Shown here piece after piece: positions 1-5,331 of a DNA stretch of 5,331 nt (positions are counted from its first letter, which is position 1; each line of letters begins with the position of its first letter). Both the position numbers and the translations under genes were made by a program. Source of the DNA: Candidatus Woesearchaeota archaeon. GTDB lineage: Archaea; Nanobdellota; Nanobdellia; Woesearchaeales; WJKV01. Location of the stretch: the NCBI GenBank assembly GCA_019323355.1, contig JAHWHI010000073.1:1-5331 (forward strand). The letters are read 5' to 3'. Below the pieces are notes generated by a model that worked only from the letters and a program-made list of their open reading frames with translations, searched no databases and was not told the DNA's origin.

Positions 1-1256
1 ACTTGTCCACCTACCAATGCCATGTATCCTTCTGCAAATCCGTCCTGAGTAAAAGGACATCTTTTACCGCGAAGCATTTCAAGTGCTCTTCCAGCTTCTG
101 AATCCCGGACAAACTCTTCATCATCCATTTCTTCCAGCAATCTTTCTGCTGTTTCAAATGGACCTCCCCAAGGACCAGTCATACCAACTTCTCTTCCCAT
201 GAAATTGCCAACTGGGTACAACATGAACTGGCCAAGGTTGAAACCAATGACACATACTTGTCCGCCTTTGATAACAGCATTAATCGAATCCATAACAGTA
301 CCTTTGTTCGCAAATTCATCCATCAATGCAGCCTGGAAAGTTTCTTTGCTAAAGTTACCTTCCTGAACTAACTTTTCAACAGCTCCATAAGCACTGCTTA
401 TCCTTCCGCCAGTACCAACGCAGTCAATAACCCGTGTCAATCCGTACTTTGTCAGCTTCTTTAATTCTTTTGCAACATGCCGAGGACCTTTTTCACCCAT
501 TGAATTAATTGTATGGATTCCAAGCTTTTCTCTCTGCAGTTGAAGGAATTGCTCTCTTGTATCGATTGATATAATCTTTTCCCTATTCAAAGTTTTAAGC
601 AAGTTAGCAATAACTGCTACTCCAAGCCCGCCAGCTCCCCCATAGACAGCAACATATCCGCGTGTTTCATCAGCGCCAATCAAATCAATTGCATGCTGTG
701 CAGTCAATAGAGCATCACCGACTGGAAAAGCATCATCAAGACTTACACTGCTAGAAATTTTTAATACATGTTCAGCAGGAAGCGCAACATAATCTGCAAA
801 ACCACCATTTACTTGTATTCCAGTAAATACAGCACCTCTGCAAAGATTATACTGGTCATCGCAGCAGCTGACGCATCGATCTTCAGCTTCTTCGTCGCAA
901 AAACCATATAATGCTAATGCTAATGCATTTTCATTTTTCCATTCATCAGAATCAACTTCATCACCAACAGCAACAACTCTTCCAGCAAATTCATGTCCAG
1001 GTATCCGGAACTCTCCTTCTTTCAGCCCCATCTGTGCATTCATTTTACCTTCAATCGCACCAACATCTGTATGGCACATTCCTGATCTTGCAACTTTGAT
1101 AAGAACTTCTCCTGTTCCTACTTGTGGTGTTGGGTAGTCTGAAACAAAATAGAATTCTTTATCACCCTTTATTTTTACTGCCCGCATTTTTGCAGGAACA
1201 TCCTCAAATGCCCAAGATTCTTCATTAGGCCCTTCTTCATACAATAGATCTGCCAT
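1..1256 (-). CDS. Zinc-dependent medium-chain alcohol dehydrogenase, NAD(H)-type, 3' end outside the window
   Basis: The frame is open from an ATG at 1256 to the window edge: 418 complete codons and no stop. It reads as a cytoplasmic zinc MDR oxidoreductase interconverting alcohols and aldehydes or ketones. Visible marks are the catalytic-zinc cysteine in GMCHTD (C61), the GHE motif (H88, E89), and an Asp (D181) where the third catalytic ligand is expected. A second zinc site is E125, C128, C131, C139. A Rossmann motif GGAGGLG (206-212) is followed by an Asp at the end of beta-2 (D232), which favours NAD over NADP. Compared with the usual ~350 residues it has an N-terminal extension of about 20 and an apparent ~35-residue insertion near 285-325. 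The last residues resemble the usual C-terminal 'A..AL..G' region, so only a short tail is probably missing. The start is supported by GGGGG 8 nt upstream and a TATA box. The substrate cannot be told. Confidence 0.9.
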   Translation of the reverse strand, partial: MADLLYEEGPNEESWAFEDVPAKMRAVKIKGDKEFYFVSDYPTPQVGTGEVLIKVARSGMCHTDVGAIEGKMNAQMGLKEGEFRIPGHEFAGRVVAVGDEVDSDEWKNENALALALYGFCDEEAEDRCVSCCDDQYNLCRGAVFTGIQVNGGFADYVALPAEHVLKISSSVSLDDAFPVGDALLTAQHAIDLIGADETRGYVAVYGGAGGLGVAVIANLLKTLNREKIISIDTREQFLQLQREKLGIHTINSMGEKGPRHVAKELKKLTKYGLTRVIDCVGTGGRISSAYGAVEKLVQEGNFSKETFQAALMDEFANKGTVMDSINAVIKGGQVCVIGFNLGQFMLYPVGNFMGREVGMTGPWGGPFETAERLLEEMDDEEFVRDSEAGRALEMLRGKRCPFTQDGFAEGYMALVGGQ

Positions 1257-1336
1257 ATATATTACCCCCGTTAAGTTTTTATAGAAAAAACTAGATGCGA
1301 ATATATAAGTATTTCTAACTCCCTTATAAGGACCAA
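1257..1336 (-). promoter_or_regulatory. Promoter and leader of the alcohol dehydrogenase gene
   Basis: This is the only spacer between nrtR and the dehydrogenase gene. On the minus strand it holds an archaeal-type TATA box ACTTATATAT at 1310-1301, preceded by GAAA (1316-1313) as a possible BRE. A start near 1278-1282 would be expected about 25 nt downstream. An SD-like GGGGG lies at 1269-1265, 8 nt before the ATG. A perfect 10-bp palindrome, CCTTATAAGG, sits at 1322-1331 just upstream of the TATA box. A T6 run (1290-1285) might help end nrtR transcription. The promoter reading is inferred from motif and spacing. Confidence 0.6.
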
Positions 1337-2026
1337 TCAAAGAATCTCGACAATATCCCCTATCTTCTTCTTGCACGTATACAATCTTGCAGGCCGATGC
1401 GCAACATCCTCTGTGTATTCATTCGTTTCTTTAATCAGATCAAGAGAATTAATCTTCTTCCTGAAATTCCGTTTGTCAAACTTTTTATTCAGGACAGTTT
1501 CATAAACTTTCTGAAGTTGTGTTAAAGTAAATTTCTTAGGCAACAATTGGAATGCAACAGTTGTATATTCTAATTTCCATTTCAAACGTTGCAGAGCATA
1601 TTTCAAAATCTCATTATGGTCAAAAGCTAATTGCGGAAGATCATAAGCAGGAAACCATCTTGCATCAATAACATCTGTAGCAGCCTTAAGCTTGACACCT
1701 TCTGACCGCATCAGTGCGAAATATGCAACTGTAATAACCCTGGTACGCGGATCACGTTTTGGATTTCCAAATGTATACAGCTGCTCAAGATAGACATCTT
1801 TCACACCAGTCTCTTCTCTAAGCTCACGATAGGCAGCCTGTTCAAGATCCTCATCCATGTGGACAAAACCGCCTGGCAAAGCCCACTTGTCCTTGAAAGG
1901 CCATACTTTTCTTTTCACTAGAAGAACCTGAAGCTCACTATGCTTTATAGTAAAAATAGTAAGGTCTGCTGTAACAGAGGGCCTGTCAAATTTTGTAGCG
2001 TCATACTCTTTTTTAGATTCTGCCAT
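1337..2026 (-). CDS. nrtR: NrtR-type Nudix domain plus winged-helix protein (ADP-ribose-responsive regulator and/or ADP-ribose pyrophosphatase)
   Basis: From the ATG at 2026 the protein has 229 residues. An N-terminal Nudix domain carries a complete box GX5EX7REUXEEXGU at about residues 53-75 (GGFVHMDED...REL.EETGV) and the RDPRTR segment typical of ADP-ribose-handling members. The C-terminal part, from LLPKKFTLTQLQKVYE to HRPARLY, matches the winged-helix domain of NrtR regulators of NAD genes, which respond to ADP-ribose. Because the box is intact, hydrolysis of ADP-ribose to AMP and ribose 5-phosphate is plausible alongside DNA binding. The frame is also open upstream to a TTG at 2101 and an ATG at 2095, but these overlap nadM by 40-50 bp. 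I chose 2026 because a TATA box lies about 26 nt upstream, no SD is present (a leaderless start), and the upstream extension is lysine-rich and unlike the family. The targets are probably the adjacent NAD genes. Confidence 0.88.
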   Translation of the reverse strand: MAESKKEYDATKFDRPSVTADLTIFTIKHSELQVLLVKRKVWPFKDKWALPGGFVHMDEDLEQAAYRELREETGVKDVYLEQLYTFGNPKRDPRTRVITVAYFALMRSEGVKLKAATDVIDARWFPAYDLPQLAFDHNEILKYALQRLKWKLEYTTVAFQLLPKKFTLTQLQKVYETVLNKKFDKRNFRKKINSLDLIKETNEYTEDVAHRPARLYTCKKKIGDIVEIL

Positions 2027-2048
2027 TAGGATAGTGTCAAGGCTACAA

Positions 2049-2057
2049 TATTTATAA
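2049..2057 (-). promoter_or_regulatory. TATA box for leaderless nrtR transcription
   Basis: The minus strand reads TTATAAATA here, preceded by purine-rich AAAAGGC as a possible BRE. Its centre (~2053) is about 26-27 nt upstream of the nrtR ATG at 2026, the usual archaeal TATA-to-start distance, so the transcript would begin at or next to the start codon. The TAA stop of the NadM-Nudix gene (2054-2052) lies inside the box. No SD precedes the ATG, which agrees with leaderless translation. Confidence 0.55.
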
Positions 2058-2960
2058 GCCTTTTCTTTTTTTGTAGTCTTCGATGATTTTACCATGGTCA
2101 AAAGCTAATTCTGCAGGCAACTTATCTAATGGAAAGATCTTTGCGTTTTTTGCATCGCTTCCAGCATTTGGTTTTCCATATGCTTTAGCAATGAACACAG
2201 TCGAGTTCTTATGTCCTCTAGGATCACGGTCAGGATCAGAATATGTCCCCAACTGTTCGACAAGCTCGACGTTTAAACCCGTTTCTTCTTCTGCTTCTAG
2301 GATAGCAGTCTTCTCTAAAGAATCACCGTATTCTTGATGTCCTCCTGGAATCGCCCAGCCAAAAGGCTTTTCATTCCGCTCAATAAGAACAATACCTTCC
2401 AATCTTTCGCTGCCGTCATAAACTTCAATTATGATATCAGCTGTCGGCACTGGATTCACGAAACGTTCTCGGTACAATCTTTTGATGCGTGCAACACCTT
2501 TTATTGTCTCTAGAGTGTCAGCAACATTTTCCGGAACATAGGCTCCCCAATTCCCGTCTTTGTCCATCATCGACCGTACTTCAGTTGCACTGACAATCTT
2601 CTCAAACTCAGGCTCAACAACCTCATAACCTTTCTCTTCAAACAACTGCTTTACAATATTGTTCCGCGTCCAGACATTGTCAAAAGAAGGACATAGGCTC
2701 TCAACATGACCAACCCATTCAGAATAATTGTTTATATCAGGAATCTTTACAATAGAACATTTTTTACAATCATCCCCAAGAGCAAGCTTTACCATAACTT
2801 CTCTTTCATCTGCAGAGAACGGATTCTCTAAGGTGTTTCTTTCCTGGGCGCTTCCGATGCCAATTACAACATGGTCAACTGTGTTCAGCATCTGTTTGAT
2901 GACAGACAGATGGCCGATATGCAGTGGCTGGAATCTTGCAATATAAAATCCTGTTTTCAT
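2052..2960 (-). CDS. nadM: Bifunctional nicotinamide/nicotinate mononucleotide adenylyltransferase (NadM) fused to a Nudix domain
   Basis: A 302-residue cytoplasmic enzyme. Residues 1 to about 165 are an archaeal-type NMN adenylyltransferase joining ATP with NMN or nicotinate mononucleotide to give NAD or its deamido form. Marks are RFQPLHIGH (9-17, with the nucleotidyltransferase HxGH), [20 protein letters not shown] (34-53) and the C-terminal ISxTxxR-type motif IVSATEVR (122-129). Residues from about 170 form a Nudix domain with the box at 207-229 and [10 protein letters not shown] (241-250), typical of ADP-ribose pyrophosphatases. The box departs from consensus: the first Glu is Asp (D213) and the usual Arg is Leu (L221), but the metal-binding glutamates E222, E225 and E226 remain. 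NadM-Nudix fusions with ADP-ribose hydrolase activity are known from some bacteria. A strong SD, GGAGGT (2972-2967), lies 6 nt before the ATG. It follows the small ORF in the NAD operon. Confidence 0.94.
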   Translation of the reverse strand: MKTGFYIARFQPLHIGHLSVIKQMLNTVDHVVIGIGSAQERNTLENPFSADEREVMVKLALGDDCKKCSIVKIPDINNYSEWVGHVESLCPSFDNVWTRNNIVKQLFEEKGYEVVEPEFEKIVSATEVRSMMDKDGNWGAYVPENVADTLETIKGVARIKRLYRERFVNPVPTADIIIEVYDGSERLEGIVLIERNEKPFGWAIPGGHQEYGDSLEKTAILEAEEETGLNVELVEQLGTYSDPDRDPRGHKNSTVFIAKAYGKPNAGSDAKNAKIFPLDKLPAELAFDHGKIIEDYKKRKGL

Positions 2961-2966
2961 TTTTCT

Positions 2967-2972
2967 ACCTCC
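2967..2972 (-). promoter_or_regulatory. Strong SD of nadM, possibly sequestrable
   Basis: GGAGGT ends 6 nt before the nadM ATG and fixes that start. The stretch CACCTCTCC just upstream (2988-2980) contains ACCTC and CTCC, which could pair with GAGGT or GGAG of this SD. That pairing would exclude the 2983-3001 hairpin. Confidence 0.75.
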
Positions 2973-2982
2973 AAGATAAGGA

Positions 2983-3001
2983 GAGGTGCAAAAAGCACCT
3001 C
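2983..3001 (-). repeat. Perfect 7-bp inverted repeat (hairpin) between the small ORF and nadM
   Basis: The minus strand reads GAGGTGC-TTTTT-GCACCTC, a perfect 7-bp stem with a 5-nt T loop. It begins two nucleotides after the TGA stop of the 41-residue ORF and ends 10 nt before the nadM SD. No T-run follows the stem, so it is not a bacterial-type intrinsic terminator. An mRNA-stability or translational-control element is more likely. Confidence 0.6.
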
Positions 3002-3003
3002 AA

Positions 3004-3129
3004 TCATTCAACGATTATTGCAAGCTGGCCGCACGCAGCGCCGTTTGCAACTTCTTCTTCTGTTGCTATTGCAACAGCAAAGTCATATCCTGCTTTTTCC
3101 AGACCTGAAAAAAGCTCTTTGCATTTCAT
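3004..3129 (-). CDS. 41-residue protein equivalent to the C-terminal tail of the RlmN/Cfr-like radical SAM enzyme
   Basis: This small ORF runs from an ATG at 3129 to TGA at 3006-3004. GGAGGTG lies at the ideal distance upstream (GGAGGT at 3141-3136, 6 nt spacer), starting right after the radical SAM stop codon. The protein has two cysteines, C3 and C33. Its second half, from AGYDFAVAIATEEE to NGAACGQLAI, matches what RlmN/Cfr-type radical SAM enzymes carry at their C terminus, where the Cys of the (A/N)CGQ motif is the methylatable catalytic cysteine. That tail is missing from the preceding radical SAM gene, so the two products probably form one enzyme in trans. The ORF lies in the -1 frame relative to the upstream gene. 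It could instead be the remnant of a recent frameshift or an assembly error, but the SD, ATG and intact coding sequence favour separate translation. The homology was recognised by eye, not by a search. Confidence 0.8.
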   Translation of the reverse strand: MKCKELFSGLEKAGYDFAVAIATEEEVANGAACGQLAIIVE

Positions 3130-3135
3130 TCTTGC

Positions 3136-3141
3136 ACCTCC
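3136..3141 (-). promoter_or_regulatory. SD that decides the start of the 41-residue ORF
   Basis: GGAGGT (GGAGGTGC with its flank) lies 6 nt before the ATG at 3129 and three nucleotides past the TAA of the radical SAM gene. It is the same sequence and nearly the same spacing as the SDs of nadM and the radical SAM gene. This is the main argument that the small ORF is translated in its own right. Confidence 0.75.
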
Positions 3142-3143
3142 GA

Positions 3144-3959
3144 TTATTTGATGTTCTTCTCCTTGATCAATCCTTTCAGATTGTTCTTGATTGTAATTTT
3201 ATTCTCATTCAAAGGCGAGAGTTTGATAAAGAAATTCTCTTTTGGAAAGTATTTCTCTAACTTTTCCATTGAGAACTCGTTTCCTTCAAGGATAGTAAAG
3301 TTCAAGGCAACTTTTCTCTTGTTGTTCGGAACTGCCATCCATCTCTCGGCATAATCCCTTATCTGCTCGTAGTTCATCTTCTTCTTGAAAGGTATTAACT
3401 CATTCAGTTCATCTTCAGAAGTTGTGTGCAGAGAGAACTGCATAAAGATATCTTTATACTTCTTAGAAAGTTCCAGCCATCCATCAAGCGCAGCATTGTT
3501 TATTCCAATAGTAGACAAACCGATCACAGCATTCGGATATTTCTCTTTGATCATCTCTATTGCCTGGTTAACTTCTGGATAGTTCAGTGCAGGTTCTCCC
3601 ATCCGCGTGAACAAGACTTTGAACTCCTTGCTCTTCCGAGGGTCATAGTCTGGATTCTTTCCTACAATGAACTCTACCTGCTCGAACATCTCTTCAGCTG
3701 TAAGATGCGCATAAAACTTGTTTCCAGTGGCGCAAAATTTACAACCAACAGGACATCCGCTAGACACAGATATTCCTATCATCCATCTGTCTGCGCGTGT
3801 CGCAAACTCTGGCGAGATCAAAGAGTTGCTTCTTCTTCCGACTGCATTTATTGTATAATACGGAAGATAAGTATCTGTTGTCTCCACTAACTTGTTCTGC
3901 TTTGTCAGCAATGCATATACAAAACCATTGCCGAACTGCTTGAATTTTTTTACTTCCAT
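3144..3959 (-). CDS. RlmN/Cfr-like radical SAM protein lacking its C-terminal catalytic tail
   Basis: A 271-residue cytoplasmic radical SAM protein. The [4Fe-4S] cluster motif is C69-x3-C73-x2-C76 in SSGCPVGCKFCATG, the RlmN/Cfr style. Other family-like segments are RMGEPALNYPEV (119-130, SAM-binding GEP), LSTIG (148-152), SLHTTSEDELNELIPF (176-191) and IKLSPLNEN (245-253). RlmN and Cfr methylate adenine 2503 of 23S rRNA, but this protein is shorter (RlmN is ~350-400). It has no other cysteine than the three cluster ligands, with G62 where RlmN has its resolving Cys118. The expected CGQ tail is missing and is supplied by the next ORF. A 23S rRNA role is therefore uncertain, and a different methylation or radical reaction is possible. 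The start is fixed by GGAGGT (3970-3965) spanning the end of nadE; one base separates the nadE stop from this ATG, which suggests translational coupling. Confidence 0.87.
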   Translation of the reverse strand: MEVKKFKQFGNGFVYALLTKQNKLVETTDTYLPYYTINAVGRRSNSLISPEFATRADRWMIGISVSSGCPVGCKFCATGNKFYAHLTAEEMFEQVEFIVGKNPDYDPRKSKEFKVLFTRMGEPALNYPEVNQAIEMIKEKYPNAVIGLSTIGINNAALDGWLELSKKYKDIFMQFSLHTTSEDELNELIPFKKKMNYEQIRDYAERWMAVPNNKRKVALNFTILEGNEFSMEKLEKYFPKENFFIKLSPLNENKITIKNNLKGLIKEKNIK

Positions 3960-3960
3960 T

Positions 3961-4677
3961 TCACACCTCCAATTTTAAAGACGGTGGCATCACAAGCTTG
4001 TGCTGCGCACCCTGTCTCATCTTGTTTATTTTGTTCACATGTTCTTTCGGGATATCACCTATCTCCCCTTTCAGTATCTTGTCAATTTCGTGATAACTCA
4101 ATCCTATCTCTTCTTCATCTGTCTGTCCGTCATACAAACCTGCTGAAGGCTCTTTTACTATCAAAGGAGTTGGTATCCCGAGATATTCTGCGATCTGCCA
4201 CACCTCTGTCTTATACAAACCTCCAATCGGTTCAAAATCAACTCCGCCGTCACCATATTTGGTGAAGTAACCTATCTCTAGCTCGGATTTGTTTCCAGTT
4301 CCTATCACTAAACGTTTCATACTGTTCGCAGCACCGTAAAGAAGGCTCATCCTTATCCGCGCCATCAGGTTTCCCAGAGCAAGCTTGTCGTCGAAGAATA
4401 GAGCGTCTTTTGCAATCGCATCAACAAATGGCTTGATATTCACAATCTGATGCTGTATTCCTAGAAGCTCTACAACTTTCATGCTGTCGCGTGTATCCTG
4501 TACACCGTAGGGCATCAGAACACCAAACACTTTGTCTTTTCCAAGAGCTCGTGTCGCAAGCCAGGCAACAACAGTGGAATCTATCCCCCCGCTGATACCA
4601 AGCACAACACCATTCATCCCTCCTACTTTCTCTCGGATGAAATCCTCGATCTTCTTTATTATTTTTTCATGCTCCAT
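3961..4677 (-). CDS. nadE: NH3-dependent NAD+ synthetase
   Basis: A 238-residue cytoplasmic enzyme that amidates nicotinate adenine dinucleotide to NAD using ATP and ammonia, the last step of NAD synthesis. It is an N-type ATP pyrophosphatase with the PP-loop SGGIDS (29-34), GTGNKSE (126-132), the substrate and ATP-site segment YGDGGVDFEPIGGLYKTEV (141-159), and PSAGL with DGQTDEEEIG (177-192). No glutaminase domain is attached, so free ammonia is the likely nitrogen source. The length suits the short archaeal form. The start is supported by GGGGTG (4690-4685), which overlaps the nicotinamidase stop 4 nt upstream. Its last codons (LEV) and stop overlap the SD of the radical SAM gene, so the genes are probably co-translated. 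Confidence 0.97.
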   Translation of the reverse strand: MEHEKIIKKIEDFIREKVGGMNGVVLGISGGIDSTVVAWLATRALGKDKVFGVLMPYGVQDTRDSMKVVELLGIQHQIVNIKPFVDAIAKDALFFDDKLALGNLMARIRMSLLYGAANSMKRLVIGTGNKSELEIGYFTKYGDGGVDFEPIGGLYKTEVWQIAEYLGIPTPLIVKEPSAGLYDGQTDEEEIGLSYHEIDKILKGEIGDIPKEHVNKINKMRQGAQHKLVMPPSLKLEV

Positions 4678-4681
4678 ACTT

Positions 4682-5305
4682 TTACACCCCTTTCAGATAT
4701 TTTATGATTTCATCTGTTGTCACGATCTTTGCGCCTTTTTCTTTGAACTTTGCAAAAGCAGCTTCTCGCTTTTCAGGTTCCAGTTCTTTTGTAGCGTCGC
4801 TGACAACTGCGACATCAAAGTCAAAATTCTTCCGCATGCCAAGAACAGCTTCTTCTACACAGATGTGGTCAACAACACCATATACAACTACTAATCCAAG
4901 ATCAGGTGTCAGGAGATATGGATTTACATTCGCATTAGTGAAGACATCTGTTGCCTGCTTCTCGAAATAGATAGCTCCTTTGAAGCCCAGGATCCTGCAA
5001 AGATCTCTCGGCTCATGAGCCTGGCTCCGGACAAATTTCATTGCAAGATCAGGCCTTATCTCGTCGATGATCAGCTGTCCAGGAGTTCCTTTGACACAGT
5101 GCGGCCCGTACAGATCAAACTCAGGATCATCTGGTTCGTGCGCATCAACGCTTCCGCTTTGCTGGATATACGGCCTGCTTCTTGCGAATCTTGCCAAGAG
5201 CTGAAGATTAGGGATGATTCCTTCAGCTTTCTGCACATACAATCTGCCGCCCTCTTTCATAAAGTCATTCTGGCAGTCGACCTGCCAAAAGATTGTTTTT
5301 TTCAT
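4682..5305 (-). CDS. pncA: Nicotinamidase (isochorismatase-like hydrolase)
   Basis: A 207-residue cytoplasmic cysteine hydrolase that deamidates nicotinamide to nicotinate and ammonia, the entry step of deamidating NAD salvage. The triad residues are visible: D10 in WQVDCQNDF, K116 in FEKQATDVF and C149 in GVVDHICVEEAV. The nicotinamidase metal site is D54, H56 (DAHEPDD) and H69 (YGPHCVKGTPG). These features separate it from plain isochorismatases. It is about 25 residues longer than archaeal nicotinamidases of ~180, mostly between the metal site and K116. GGAGGAG (5317-5311) lies 5 nt before the ATG and fixes the start. It is the first gene of the visible operon. The next step, nicotinate phosphoribosyltransferase, is not encoded in the window. 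Ammonia released here is the co-substrate of the adjacent NadE. Confidence 0.93.
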   Translation of the reverse strand: MKKTIFWQVDCQNDFMKEGGRLYVQKAEGIIPNLQLLARFARSRPYIQQSGSVDAHEPDDPEFDLYGPHCVKGTPGQLIIDEIRPDLAMKFVRSQAHEPRDLCRILGFKGAIYFEKQATDVFTNANVNPYLLTPDLGLVVVYGVVDHICVEEAVLGMRKNFDFDVAVVSDATKELEPEKREAAFAKFKEKGAKIVTTDEIIKYLKGV

Positions 5306-5331
5306 TTTATCTCCTCCTTTGTTTTTTGAAT
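5306..5331 (-). promoter_or_regulatory. SD region of pncA; promoter lies outside the window
   Basis: The 26 bases contain GGAGGAG at 5317-5311 and A-rich sequence upstream. No TATA box can be judged in so short a piece, so the operon promoter, any NrtR operator, and any further upstream operon genes lie beyond the window edge. Confidence 0.6.

Noticed and set aside
911..1099. Plus-strand ORF of 62 codons inside the dehydrogenase gene
   Set aside because: Histidine- and glutamine-rich antisense translation of a well-conserved dehydrogenase region, with no start signal.
1616..2110. A 17-bp exact repeat, ATGGTCAAAAGCTAATT, at 1616-1632 and 2094-2110
   Set aside because: Both copies encode the LAFDH motif near the end of each Nudix domain, so shared protein constraint between related domains explains it better than a DNA-level repeat.
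2983..3001. Hairpin as an intrinsic transcription terminator
   Set aside because: The T run is in the loop and not after the stem, and the downstream nadM gene is close with its own SD, so termination here is unlikely.
3144..3198. Programmed -1 ribosomal frameshift joining the radical SAM gene to the 41-residue ORF
   Set aside because: The -1 frame is open here, but no X XXY YYZ slippery heptamer is seen near the stop, and the small ORF has its own well-spaced SD and ATG. It is kept only as an alternative under the split-enzyme finding.
2871..3260. Plus-strand ORF of 129 codons across the nadM start, the small ORF and the radical SAM end
   Set aside because: It is antisense to three well-supported features, has low-complexity leucine and glutamine runs from the opposite strand, and has no recognisable domain.
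3426..3890. Plus-strand ORF of 154 codons inside the radical SAM gene
   Set aside because: Antisense shadow of a gene with clear family motifs; its product resembles nothing.

Overview
The window looks like a compact, moderately AT-rich archaeal segment, possibly from an uncultivated (for example DPANN-type) lineage. The reasons are an archaeal-type NMN adenylyltransferase (NadM), an ammonia-dependent NAD synthetase, strong GGAGGT-type Shine-Dalgarno (SD) sites at operon-internal starts, and two TATA-box promoters, one of which appears to drive a leaderless mRNA. The lineage is inferred from these features only. All seven supported genes lie on the minus strand, so transcription runs from high to low coordinates.

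In order of transcription: nicotinamidase (5305-4682), NH3-dependent NAD synthetase (4677-3961), an RlmN/Cfr-like radical SAM protein (3959-3144), a 41-residue ORF missed by length-based gene finding (3129-3004), a NadM-Nudix fusion (2960-2052), an NrtR-type Nudix-winged-helix protein (2026-1337), and a zinc-dependent medium-chain alcohol dehydrogenase (1256 to beyond base 1). The first five are tightly packed, each with its own SD, and look like one operon. nrtR and the dehydrogenase each have their own TATA box.

The operon is an NAD salvage and homeostasis module. Nicotinamidase makes nicotinate, NadM adenylylates the mononucleotide, and NadE amidates the dinucleotide. The Nudix domain fused to NadM and the NrtR protein are of the ADP-ribose-handling type, so they could sense or recycle NAD breakdown products. 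Nicotinate phosphoribosyltransferase, needed between nicotinamidase and NadM, is not in the window.

The most striking observation is that the radical SAM gene stops early. The missing C-terminal tail, including the AACGQL segment that in RlmN/Cfr-type enzymes carries the catalytic (methylatable) cysteine, is encoded by the separate 41-residue ORF in another frame, with a well-placed SD and ATG. The radical SAM body has only the three cluster cysteines, so the catalytic cysteine would have to be supplied in trans. A perfect 7-bp hairpin after this small ORF could compete with pairing to the nadM SD. No RNA genes, CRISPR arrays or mobile elements were seen, and no gene-free stretch exceeds 300 bases.
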